From assembly GCF_002940665.1 (NCBI RefSeq), contig NZ_MIGY01000001.1, forward strand, positions 1,178,001-1,242,000: a DNA stretch of 64,000 nt. Reading direction: 5' to 3'. Source of the stretch: Xanthomonas arboricola (lineage in GTDB: Bacteria > Pseudomonadota > Gammaproteobacteria > Xanthomonadales > Xanthomonadaceae). Made by a program: the position numbers and the translations under genes. Below, in pieces: positions 42,786 through 51,143 of this stretch (position 1 is its first letter; every line of letters begins with the position of its first letter). The notes below the pieces were generated by a model, which searched no databases, was not told the origin of the DNA, and worked only from the letters and a program-made list of their open reading frames with translations.

Positions 42786-43520
42786 ATGAGCAGTTGGTAT
42801 TACGCCGAAGGCAACCGCCATCGGCGTGGCCCCGTGGCCGACGAGGCATTGCTGGCGTTGTATCGCGATCACGCGATCGCGCTGGACACCTTGGTCTGGC
42901 GCGACGGATTTGCCCGCTGGGTGCCGCTGTCTGCGTGCGCCGACGAGCTCGGGCCACCGATGTCCACCGATCTGCGCGCCGCAGCGCAGCCGCCGCCCCT
43001 GCCGCCGGTTCCGCCAGCGGCTGTTCACAACGCCGCCGCCAGTGCACCCTCTTCGTCAGTGCATCGCCTGCCCAGCAACGGCCCGGGTTGGCCGCTGGCG
43101 TTGGTGCTGGGCGCGGTGGTGGGCATGTTCGTGCTGGTGGCGATGATCGGCGTCCTGGCTGCGATCGCGCTGCCGGCTTACCAGGACTACACCGCGCGCA
43201 CCAAGGTCGCCCAGGCGATCACGGCACTGGCGCCCTTGAAGCCGCAGATCGCCGAATTTCTGGCGCAGCAGGGCCGTTGCCCGGTCAACGGCGACACCGG
43301 CTTTCTCGCGCCCGAGCAGTATGCAACCGATGTCCTGACCAGCGTGCAGATCGGCCGTTTCGACACCACCGACTGCGGAGTCGAGGCGCTGCTGCATGCG
43401 CCGAAAATGACCAGGATCGACGGCAAGGCGCTGTGGCTGGATTTCGACGCGGACGCCGGCAGCTGGCAGTGCAGCTCCGAGATCGACGACAACCAACTTC
43501 CGCCGGACTGCCGCGGCTAG
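42786..43520 (+). CDS. GYF_2 domain fused to a type IV pilin-like segment
   Basis: This 244-residue protein has an N-terminal GYF_2 (DUF4339) domain (residues 1-55, WYYAEGNRHRRGPVADEAL, WRDGFARWVPLS). A proline-rich linker and a hydrophobic segment at about 101-130 follow, ending IGVLAAIALPAYQDYTART, which is nearly the type IV pilin N-terminus. A pilin-like globular part with cysteines (GRCPV, DCGVEALL, WQCSSE) completes it. The pilin cleavage motif (G/F-T-L-E) is missing, so it is probably not processed as a pilin. It lies 37 bases after smg. Confidence 0.8.
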   Translation: MSSWYYAEGNRHRRGPVADEALLALYRDHAIALDTLVWRDGFARWVPLSACADELGPPMSTDLRAAAQPPPLPPVPPAAVHNAAASAPSSSVHRLPSNGPGWPLALVLGAVVGMFVLVAMIGVLAAIALPAYQDYTARTKVAQAITALAPLKPQIAEFLAQQGRCPVNGDTGFLAPEQYATDVLTSVQIGRFDTTDCGVEALLHAPKMTRIDGKALWLDFDADAGSWQCSSEIDDNQLPPDCRG

Positions 43521-43547
43521 TCAATCGTTTCACGCAAGGGGACTTCA

Positions 43548-44780
43548 ATGACGCAGTGGTATTACGCCGACGCACAACGCGAGCGCCAGGGGCCGGTGGA
43601 CACGGGCACGCTTCGCGCGCGCCTGTCGGAAGGCCTGATCGATGCATCCAGCCTGGTCTGGCGCGAAGGCTTGCCGCAATGGGTCGCACTGGGCGAGGTC
43701 GCGGCCGAGCTGGGGATCGACACCGCGGTGCCAGCGCCCGCCGCGCCGAGCGTCGGAGATGTGCCGGTGAACGTTGCGCACAGTGAGCCGCAGGCGACGG
43801 TTCACCCAACCAGCATCGCGGTGGATCACACGCCTGCCGCAGATGCGCCGTTTGCCGGCCCGGCGGCAGACGCTGCGCTCGGGCGGTCCGACTCCGGGCT
43901 TGCCGATCACCCTGCCGTAGCCGACCACCTGCAGCGTCCGCCGAGCGGGCAGACTGCGCTGACAGATCCAGCGGCGTGGCCCACCACGCCGGCAGACCCT
44001 GCGGCAACCCCGGCGGCATCGAGCCCGCTCCTGACCGACACCTCCCACGCGCCTGCAACACCCGCGCATGCCGTGTCGCAACCACCGGCCGGCGCGCCGC
44101 TTCCAGGCGCCTGGGATTCCGTCGCCGCGCCCGCGGCAAGCGTCGCATTGCGCGATGCCCCGGTCGTCTACGCTGGCCTGTGGCGGCGCGTGGCCGCCAG
44201 CATCCTGGACAGCCTGATCACCAGCTTTGCGGTGTACCTGATCGTGGTCCCGCTGGTGTTCGTCGTGGCGCTGGCGACCACCCGGGGCGATTCCGGTTCG
44301 GCGCTGGACGACGGCAGCGCGCTCGGCATCGCCATCCTGGTGATGTCCTATGGCATCGGTCTGGCGATCCCGACGCTGTATTTCGCCTGGATGCAGTCCA
44401 GCCGGCACCAGGCCAGCCTGGGCAAGCTCGCCTGCGGCATCAAGCTGGTGCGCGCCGACAGCAACGGCGGCCGGGTCGGTTTCTGGCGCAATGTGCTGCG
44501 CTATCTGGCCTACATGCTGATCACTGTGCTCACCCTGGGCATCGGCATGATCGTGGCGGCGTTCATGGCCGGCATGACCACGCGCAAGCAGGCTCCGCAC
44601 GACAAGGTGTGCGACACCCTGGTGGTGGACCGCTGGGCGTTCACGGATCACCCGGAGCGGCAATCCAGGGGTCTGGACACGGTCACCATCGTGGTCCTGG
44701 CCATTTATGCGGTGCTGTTGGTGCTCACGGTCGTGGCGGTCGCCTTCCTGCTCGCCGCCATCGGAATGAGCCAGAGCTAG
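43548..44780 (+). CDS. GYF_2 and RDD domain membrane protein
   Basis: This 410-residue protein begins with a GYF_2 domain (WYYADAQRERQGPVDTGTL, WREGLPQWVALG), similar to that of the previous gene. A long alanine/proline-rich linker covers residues about 58-200. The C-terminal RDD membrane domain has VYAGLWRRVAASILDSLI, QASLGKLACGIKLVRAD and four or five membrane segments. The two adjacent GYF_2 genes are probably related by duplication of that domain. Role unknown; it lies 27 bases after the pilin-like gene. Confidence 0.82.
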   Translation: MTQWYYADAQRERQGPVDTGTLRARLSEGLIDASSLVWREGLPQWVALGEVAAELGIDTAVPAPAAPSVGDVPVNVAHSEPQATVHPTSIAVDHTPAADAPFAGPAADAALGRSDSGLADHPAVADHLQRPPSGQTALTDPAAWPTTPADPAATPAASSPLLTDTSHAPATPAHAVSQPPAGAPLPGAWDSVAAPAASVALRDAPVVYAGLWRRVAASILDSLITSFAVYLIVVPLVFVVALATTRGDSGSALDDGSALGIAILVMSYGIGLAIPTLYFAWMQSSRHQASLGKLACGIKLVRADSNGGRVGFWRNVLRYLAYMLITVLTLGIGMIVAAFMAGMTTRKQAPHDKVCDTLVVDRWAFTDHPERQSRGLDTVTIVVLAIYAVLLVLTVVAVAFLLAAIGMSQS

Positions 44781-44844
44781 CAGTTGGCGGCTCTGGCCGC
44801 TTGACACGGCGGCGTCCGCCGTGATCTTTCTAATAAGAGAACTG

Positions 44845-44871
44845 AACGCCCGGGCTCGTTTCCCGGGCGTT
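44845..44871. promoter_or_regulatory. Hairpin upstream of topA
   Basis: AACGCCCGGG and CCCGGGCGTT pair perfectly around CTCGTTT. It lies 91 bases before topA, and no T run follows. It may end readthrough from the RDD gene or influence the topA leader. Confidence 0.5.
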
Positions 44872-44962
44872 GACCTGTGGGAACCATTCGATCTGCTTCC
44901 CTCCACCGGCCAATTAGGCCACGCTACCCGCCCCCCGGGCTCTGCCCAAAGAATTCGCCACC

Positions 44963-47461
44963 ATGCCCAAGCACCTGCTCATCGTCGAATCGCCTGCCAA
45001 GGCCAAGACGATCAATAAATACCTCGGCAAGGACTTCACCGTCCTGGCCTCGTATGGGCACGTGCGCGATCTCGTTCCCAAAGAAGGCGCGGTCGATCCG
45101 GACAACGGCTTCGCGATGCGCTACGACCTGATCGAAAAGAACGAGAAGCATGTCGAAGCCATTGCGCGCGCGGCCAAGGGCGCCGACGACATCTATCTGG
45201 CGACCGACCCGGACCGCGAGGGCGAGGCGATCAGCTGGCACATCGCCGAGATCCTGAAAGAGCGTGGACTGCTCAAGGACAAGACGATGCAGCGGGTGGT
45301 GTTCACCGAGATCACCCCGCGCGCGATCAAGGAAGCCATGCTCAAGCCGCGCGCGATCGCGGCCGATCTGGTCGATGCGCAGCAGGCCCGTCGCGCACTC
45401 GACTATCTGGTCGGTTTCAACCTGTCGCCGGTGCTGTGGCGCAAGGTGCAGCGCGGGCTGTCGGCCGGCCGCGTGCAATCGCCGGCGCTGCGCATGATCG
45501 TCGAGCGCGAGGAAGAGATCGAAGCCTTCATCGCACGCGAATACTGGTCCATCGATGCGCATTGCCGGCATCCGTCGCAGCCGTTCAATGCGCGCCTGAT
45601 CAAGCTGGACGGGCAGAAGTTCGAGCAGTTCACCGTCACCGATGGCGATACCGCCGAAGCGGCGCGGCTGCGCATCCAGCAGGCCGCGCAAGGCGTGCTG
45701 CATGTCACCGATGTGGCCAGCAAGGAGCGTAAGCGTCGCCCTGCCCCGCCGTTCACCACCTCAACGCTGCAGCAGGAAGCCTCGCGCAAGCTCGGTTTCA
45801 CCACCCGCAAGACCATGCAGGTGGCGCAGAAGCTGTACGAAGGCGTGGCGCTGGGCGACGAAGGCTCGGTCGGTCTGATCAGCTATATGCGTACCGACTC
45901 GGTGAACCTGTCGCAGGACGCCTTGTCGGAAATCCGCGATGTGATCGCGCGCGATTTCGGCACCGCTTCGTTGCCGGACCAGCCCAACGCCTACACCACC
46001 AAGTCCAAGAACGCACAGGAAGCGCATGAAGCGGTGCGCCCGACCTCGGCGCTGCGCACCCCGGCGCAGGTGGCACGCTTCCTGTCCGACGACGAGCGTC
46101 GCCTGTACGAATTGATCTGGCGCCGCGCAGTGGCCTGCCAGATGATCCCGGCCACGCTCAACACCGTCAGCGTCGATCTGTCGGCCGGCAGCGCGCACGT
46201 GTTCCGCGCCAGCGGCACCACCGTGGTGGTGCCCGGCTTCCTGGCGGTCTACGAGGAAGGCAAGGACACCAAGAGCAGCGAGGACGAGGACGAGGGCCGC
46301 AAGTTGCCGCTGATGAAGGCCGGCGACAACATCCCGCTGGATCGCATCGTCACCGATCAGCATTTCACCCAGCCGCCGCCGCGCTTCACCGAGGCGGCGC
46401 TGGTCAAGGCGCTGGAGGAATACGGCATCGGCCGGCCGTCCACCTACGCCTCGATCATCCAGACCCTGCAGTTCCGCAAGTACGTGGAGATGGAAGGCCG
46501 CAGCTTCCGTCCCACCGACGTGGGCCGCGCCGTGTCCAAGTTCCTGTCGGGGCATTTCACCCGTTACGTGGATTACGACTTCACCGCCAAGCTCGAAGAC
46601 GAGCTGGATGCGGTCTCGCGTGGCGAGGAAGAGTGGATCCCGCTGATGGAGAAGTTCTGGGGCCCGTTCAAGGAACTGGTCGAGGACAAGAAGGATTCGC
46701 TGGACAAGACCGACGCTGGCAGCGTGCGCGTGCTGGGCACCGACCCGGTCAGCGGCAAGGAAGTCAGCGCGCGCATCGGCCGGTTCGGCCCGATGGTGCA
46801 GATCGGCACCGTCGAAGACGAGGAAAAGCCCACCTTCGCCTCGTTGCGACCGGGCCAGAGCATCTACTCGATCTCCATCGAAGACGCGCTGGAACTGTTC
46901 AAGATGCCGCGCGCGCTGGGCCAGGACAAGGAACAGGACGTCAGCGTCGGCATCGGCCGCTTCGGCCCGTTCGCGCGCCGCGGCAGCGTCTATGCCTCGC
47001 TGAAGAAGGAGGACGACCCGTACACCATCGATCTGGAGCGCGCGGTGTTCCTGATCGAGGAGAAGGAAGAGATCGCGCGCAACCGCGTGATCAAGGACTT
47101 CGAAGGCAGCGACATCCAGGTGCTCAATGGCCGCTTCGGCCCGTACATCAGCGATGGCAAGCTCAATGGCAAGATTCCCAAGGATCGCGAGCCGGCGTCG
47201 CTGACGTTCGAAGAGGTGCAGCAGCTGCTGGCCGACACCGGCAAGCCGGTGCGCAAGGGCTTCGGCGCCAAGAAGGCCACGCTCAAGAAGAACGCGGTGA
47301 AGGATTCGGCCAAGGAGGCCAAGGACGCCGCAGCCAAGAAGACCGCGGTAAAGAAGACGGCCACCAAGACCGCGGCGAAGAAGGCGCCGGCCAAGAAGGC
47401 CGCTGCCAAGAAGGCCACCAAGCGCGTGGTCAAGAAGACCGTGAGCAAGGCCGCAGGCTAA
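44963..47461 (+). CDS. topA: DNA topoisomerase I
   Basis: This 832-residue type IA topoisomerase has an N-terminal Toprim domain (LLIVESPAKAKTINKYLGKD, ATDPDREGEAISWH) and the active-site tyrosine Y308 in SYMRTDSVNLS. It relaxes negative supercoils. The C-terminal part has repeated Toprim_Crpt-type units (ARIGRFGPMVQIG, GIGRFGPFARRG, NGRFGPYISDG) instead of cysteine zinc ribbons. A lysine/alanine-rich tail (KKTAVKKTATKTAAKKAPA) closes it. The gene follows the smg-GYF cluster. Confidence 0.97.
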   Translation: MPKHLLIVESPAKAKTINKYLGKDFTVLASYGHVRDLVPKEGAVDPDNGFAMRYDLIEKNEKHVEAIARAAKGADDIYLATDPDREGEAISWHIAEILKERGLLKDKTMQRVVFTEITPRAIKEAMLKPRAIAADLVDAQQARRALDYLVGFNLSPVLWRKVQRGLSAGRVQSPALRMIVEREEEIEAFIAREYWSIDAHCRHPSQPFNARLIKLDGQKFEQFTVTDGDTAEAARLRIQQAAQGVLHVTDVASKERKRRPAPPFTTSTLQQEASRKLGFTTRKTMQVAQKLYEGVALGDEGSVGLISYMRTDSVNLSQDALSEIRDVIARDFGTASLPDQPNAYTTKSKNAQEAHEAVRPTSALRTPAQVARFLSDDERRLYELIWRRAVACQMIPATLNTVSVDLSAGSAHVFRASGTTVVVPGFLAVYEEGKDTKSSEDEDEGRKLPLMKAGDNIPLDRIVTDQHFTQPPPRFTEAALVKALEEYGIGRPSTYASIIQTLQFRKYVEMEGRSFRPTDVGRAVSKFLSGHFTRYVDYDFTAKLEDELDAVSRGEEEWIPLMEKFWGPFKELVEDKKDSLDKTDAGSVRVLGTDPVSGKEVSARIGRFGPMVQIGTVEDEEKPTFASLRPGQSIYSISIEDALELFKMPRALGQDKEQDVSVGIGRFGPFARRGSVYASLKKEDDPYTIDLERAVFLIEEKEEIARNRVIKDFEGSDIQVLNGRFGPYISDGKLNGKIPKDREPASLTFEEVQQLLADTGKPVRKGFGAKKATLKKNAVKDSAKEAKDAAAKKTAVKKTATKTAAKKAPAKKAAAKKATKRVVKKTVSKAAG

Positions 47462-47470
47462 GGGCGCCGC

Positions 47471-48034
47471 ATGCAGCACACGCTCAGCCCGGACCGCGCA
47501 GTCGCCACCCTGAGCCGGGGCGGCGTGATTGCCTATCCCACCGAAGCGGTATGGGGACTGGGCTGCGACCCGCGCCAGCAGGCCGCCGTGCTGCGGCTGC
47601 TGGAGATCAAACGGCGCCCGGTCGACAAGGGCGTGATCGTGGTCGCCGCCAGCGTGGATGTGCTGCACGACTGGGTGGATCTCGACGCGCTGGCACCGGC
47701 CCGCAAGCAGCAGGTGCTGGCCAGCTGGCCGGGCCCGCATACCTGGATCCTGCCGATTACCGCCCAGGCGCCGCGCTGGGTCACCGGCGCGCATGACGGG
47801 CTGGCGGTGCGCATCAGCGCACACCCGCTGGTCGCCGCGCTCTGTACGGCCTGGGGCGGCCCGCTGGTGTCCACCAGCGCCAATCTGGCAGGTGAGCCAC
47901 CCGCACGCAGCTTTCAGGCGCTGGACCCGGCTCTGCTGGCCAGCATCGACGGGGTGACGGACGGCGAAGTGGGCGCGTTGGCGCAACCGACCCAGATCCG
48001 CGACGCCCGTAGCGGCCAGATCCTGCGCGACTGA
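47471..48034 (+). CDS. tsaC: Threonylcarbamoyl-AMP synthase TsaC
   Basis: This 187-residue protein belongs to the TsaC/Sua5/YrdC family. Core motifs are GGVIAYPTEAVWGLGCDP, LEIKRRPVDKGVIVVAA and GGPLVSTSANLAGEP. It makes threonylcarbamoyl-AMP, the first step of t6A formation at position 37 of tRNAs that read ANN codons. It lies 9 bases after topA, so co-transcription is likely. Confidence 0.93.
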   Translation: MQHTLSPDRAVATLSRGGVIAYPTEAVWGLGCDPRQQAAVLRLLEIKRRPVDKGVIVVAASVDVLHDWVDLDALAPARKQQVLASWPGPHTWILPITAQAPRWVTGAHDGLAVRISAHPLVAALCTAWGGPLVSTSANLAGEPPARSFQALDPALLASIDGVTDGEVGALAQPTQIRDARSGQILRD

Positions 48035-48124
48035 GCAGCCGCCGCGCGCCGCCTGTCGGCGCGCTTGGCCCTTGACGCCTTGCCCCCCTTTGCCCACAGC
48101 CGGGCAGACGCGCACACTGCGGCC

Positions 48125-48904
48125 ATGCGTACCATCCTGACCCTCCTGTTGCTGGCCACCGCGCTGCCTGCGTCGGCGGCCAGCACCGCCAGCAAGCCGG
48201 ATCCGAATGTGCGGATCTACCGCTGCGTCAGCAGCACCGGTACCGTCGCCCTGCAAGATGCGCCATGCAGCAGCGGCCGCCAGCAGGTGCTGGACCTGCA
48301 GCGCCCGCAGGATCCGCCACCACGACCGCAGCGCGCCGTTGCCGCCCCGGCCGCCGTCGCCACGCAGCCACCGCGCGAGGTGCGCATCGTCACCGTGCAG
48401 CCGCCGCAGCCGATGTACGAGTGCACCACCGAAGACGGCGACCGCTATACCAGCGACAGCCCGGAAGGCAATCCGCGCTGGGTGCCGACCTGGGGCCCGG
48501 CCTATGTGGGCAATGGCATTGCCCCACCGGTCAACGGCGGCGGCATCCAGCGTCCGCCGATATCGGTCCGCCCACGCCCGGCGATGTCGGTGCAGGGAAG
48601 CGCCGGTCGCGGTGGAAGCTTGCGCGGCAGCGCAAGCTTCAGCGGCGGCGGTTATCAGGGAGGCTACCAAGGCGGCTACAACGGCGGCGGCTACGGCGGC
48701 ACGGTGATCGTGCCGTACGGCAACGTGCAGATCCGCGATCAATGCCATGCCCTGCCCGAACAGGAAGTCTGCGCGCGCCTGGCCGACCGTCGCTGGGAAC
48801 TGATCCGCCGCTACAACAACGCCTTACAGAGCGAGCGCCAGGACCTCAGCCGCGAACAGCGCGGCATCGACGCGCGCCTGCAGCGCGATTGCGGCGGCGC
48901 ATGA
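48125..48904 (+). CDS. DUF4124-type exported protein
   Basis: This 259-residue protein starts with a signal peptide (about residues 1-19, LLLLATALPASAAS). A DUF4124-type segment, IYRCVSSTGTVALQDAPC, follows. A Pro-rich linker leads to a second cysteine-containing segment (YECTTEDGDRYTSD), a glycine/tyrosine-rich stretch (GGGYQGGYQGGYNGGGYGG), and a C-terminal helical region. It is probably periplasmic. The stop overlaps the ATG of the next, related gene. Confidence 0.78.
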   Translation: MRTILTLLLLATALPASAASTASKPDPNVRIYRCVSSTGTVALQDAPCSSGRQQVLDLQRPQDPPPRPQRAVAAPAAVATQPPREVRIVTVQPPQPMYECTTEDGDRYTSDSPEGNPRWVPTWGPAYVGNGIAPPVNGGGIQRPPISVRPRPAMSVQGSAGRGGSLRGSASFSGGGYQGGYQGGYNGGGYGGTVIVPYGNVQIRDQCHALPEQEVCARLADRRWELIRRYNNALQSERQDLSREQRGIDARLQRDCGGA

Positions 48905-49569
48905 AGCGCTGGCTAGGGGCGGCATTGCTGGCGTCTGCCTCGGTGGCCGGCGCACAGGAAGTGGCGATCTATCGATGCACCGATCCCAGCGGCGCGCTTA
49001 CCGTGCAGAACATGCCGTGCCCGAAAGGCATGCAGCAGCAAAAGAAACTGATGACGGCACCGGCCGCGGTGCCGTTGACGCCGGGCGTCGCGGGCGCAGC
49101 ATCGCCTGCGCGTACAGCGCCCGCGACGCAGCCGCGGACCACGCCTAAGGCCGATGTCTCCGCTGCCGCCCCGGCTGCGCCACCGGTACCGGTGGCACCG
49201 ACGCCAGCTGCCACGTCCTCGATATCCACGCTGCCACCGCCACCCTTGTTCGAATGCACCGCGCACGACAACGGGCGCTATTTCACCGAAGACCGCGAGC
49301 CGGCCACGCGCTGCCTGCCGATGCAGACCACCAACCTGGCGGGTGGGCCGGCGACCGGCGGCGGCAGCGCCTGCGAAGTGGTCACCGATCGCTGCGCACC
49401 GGTGCCGGACCAGACCCTGTGCGAGGCCTGGCGTCAGCGTGCCGAGCAGGCCGAATCGACCTGGCATTTCTCCGACGAGGCGCAATCGGCCGAGCGCAAG
49501 CAGCGCTACGCGCAGATGCGTCGGGTGCTGGACGAAAGCCGCTGCGCGAATCCGTCCGCCACGCCGTGA
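48901..49569 (+). CDS. DUF4124-type exported protein (paralog)
   Basis: This 222-residue protein has a signal peptide (about 1-18, LGAALLASASVAGAQ) and the same DUF4124 pattern, IYRCTDPSGALTVQNMPC. An Ala/Pro-rich linker and a cysteine-rich C-terminal part (FECTAHDNGRYFTED, CEVVTDRCAPVPD) follow. It overlaps the previous gene by four bases and is similar in layout, so the pair likely arose by duplication. Role unknown. Confidence 0.78.
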   Translation: MKRWLGAALLASASVAGAQEVAIYRCTDPSGALTVQNMPCPKGMQQQKKLMTAPAAVPLTPGVAGAASPARTAPATQPRTTPKADVSAAAPAAPPVPVAPTPAATSSISTLPPPPLFECTAHDNGRYFTEDREPATRCLPMQTTNLAGGPATGGGSACEVVTDRCAPVPDQTLCEAWRQRAEQAESTWHFSDEAQSAERKQRYAQMRRVLDESRCANPSATP

Positions 49570-49837
49570 TGCTGCAACCGGCGATGCAGCGCACAGCAGC
49601 CAGCGTGCCGGCGCTGTGCTTGCCGGGCTGATTCTTTCGAGCCACTGCAACCGTCAGCGGTCTCCGGATGACATGCACAGTGCAGTGAGCCGCACGCAAG
49701 CGGGCCGGCTGCGCTGTCGCCTGCATTGCGCGCAGGCGCCAGCGGACAGGACAGGCGCGCCGTCGGCTCGGCGCATGCCTGCGCATCTTCCGGTGCCATG
49801 CACACGCACTGTCCGCGTCACCACGCGCGCAGGCGTG

Positions 49838-50614
49838 TCAGAACCCGTAACGCAAGAACCCGCCATCCACTGCGATGCATTCGCCGGTGATGTAACTGGC
49901 TGCCGGCAGACACAGAAAGCCGACGGCGGCGGCGACTTCTTCCGGTTCGCCGATGCGGCGCATCGGGGTGCGCTCGATGACCTGTTCGTAGTAATCCGGA
50001 TCCGACAACGGCCCGGAGGTGCGACGGGTGCGGATGTACCACGGCGCCACCGCGTTGACGCGGATGCCGTCCTCGGCCCATTCCACCGCCAGGTTGCGCG
50101 TCATCTGCTGCAACGCGGCCTTGGTCATGCCGTACGGTGCACCGCTGCGCACGTGGGTGATGCCGGAGACGCTGCCGACGTTGACGATCGCCGAGGCCGC
50201 GTGGCGGGTCAGCAACGGATGCGCATAACGCGACAGCTCGAAAGCGGCGAACACATTGGTTTCGAAGATGCCGCGCCACTGGTCTTCGGTGTAATCGATC
50301 GCCGCACGGGTGATGTTGCCGCCGGCGTTGTTGATCAGCAGATGCAGGCCATCGGCATGGTCTTCCACCCAATCCAGAATCGCGCGCCGCTCTTCATCGT
50401 CGGCCACGTCGGCGGCCAGCCCATGCAGTTCGCGCCCGGGAAATTCCTCGGCCAACTCGTCGCGCGCCTGCGCCAGCGCATCGGCATCGCGCGCCACCAT
50501 CAGCAGATCCGCACCGAAGGCCAGCAATTCGCGCGCGATGGCAAAGCCAATGCCGGCGCTGGCGCCGGTGATGAGCGCGGTCTGTCCATCCAGCCGCCAA
50601 CGATGGGTTGTCAC
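49838..50614 (-). CDS. Short-chain dehydrogenase/reductase
   Basis: This 258-residue classical SDR has the NAD(P) loop [12 protein letters not shown], the INNAGG segment, the catalytic serine in VNVGSVSG and the YGMTK tyrosine-lysine pair. The sequence is close to the tropinone-reductase-like subgroup ([13 protein letters not shown]). Substrate unknown. It faces the DUF4124 pair across 268 bases in which no gene was seen. Confidence 0.88.
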   Translation of the reverse strand: MTTHRWRLDGQTALITGASAGIGFAIARELLAFGADLLMVARDADALAQARDELAEEFPGRELHGLAADVADDEERRAILDWVEDHADGLHLLINNAGGNITRAAIDYTEDQWRGIFETNVFAAFELSRYAHPLLTRHAASAIVNVGSVSGITHVRSGAPYGMTKAALQQMTRNLAVEWAEDGIRVNAVAPWYIRTRRTSGPLSDPDYYEQVIERTPMRRIGEPEEVAAAVGFLCLPAASYITGECIAVDGGFLRYGF

Positions 50615-50720
50615 GTGGGTGATCCTCTTTCAAGCCGCAGGAAACGGCCGCGGCAGCGCGATTGACGCATGCCTGCGGCCCGGGCGTTAGGATACCGCCA
50701 CCCCGAGCGAGGTCACGACG

Positions 50721-50936
50721 ATGAAACGGCATTGGATTCTTGCGACCAGCCTGACGTTGCTGCTGGGCGCCTGTCAGCGACCGCAACCTGCACCCACCGA
50801 GCAGAAGCCCGAGCCGCAGGCCACCGCCCTGCGCGACCACATCCAGGAGCCGTTGAACAAGGCGCACGCAGTGCAGGCGGCAACCGATCACGCTGCAGAC
50901 GATCAACGCAAGGCGATCGATGCGGCCACGCAGTGA
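50721..50936 (+). CDS. Small lipoprotein
   Basis: This 71-residue protein has a lipoprotein signal with the lipobox LLLGAC, placing the lipidated cysteine at residue 18. A proline-rich linker and a short charged helix follow (ADDQRKAIDAATQ). It is likely an outer- or inner-membrane lipoprotein. It lies 106 bases from the divergent SDR gene. Confidence 0.75.
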   Translation: MKRHWILATSLTLLLGACQRPQPAPTEQKPEPQATALRDHIQEPLNKAHAVQAATDHAADDQRKAIDAATQ

Positions 50937-51086
50937 GCGCATCGCATCACGCCAGCGCGTCGCGGACGTAGGTCGTAGACGGCGGCAGGCAGTCGAAATG
51001 ACGCGCGGGCTCCGGCATTCGCGCTTGATGCGCTGTTTGCGGAAACGCGCCGACGCTGCATGACACAGGCGCCACTGGCGCAGACA

Positions 51087-51117
51087 CGATAACGCCGGCA
51101 CGAAGCCGGCGTTATCG
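51087..51117. terminator. Bidirectional terminator hairpin between lipoprotein and sppA
   Basis: CGATAACGCCGGC and GCCGGCGTTATCG form a perfect 13-bp stem around ACGAA between two convergent genes. There is no T run on either strand, but the stem is very stable. Confidence 0.7.
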
Positions 51118-51143
51118 ATCCATCATGCTGCAAACCTGCCGCG

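Noticed and set aside
45761-48748. Open frame of nearly 1000 codons on the minus strand across topA and tsaC
   Set aside because: The sense strand carries conserved topA and tsaC; the antisense product is repetitive H/R/G/A-rich sequence without motifs.
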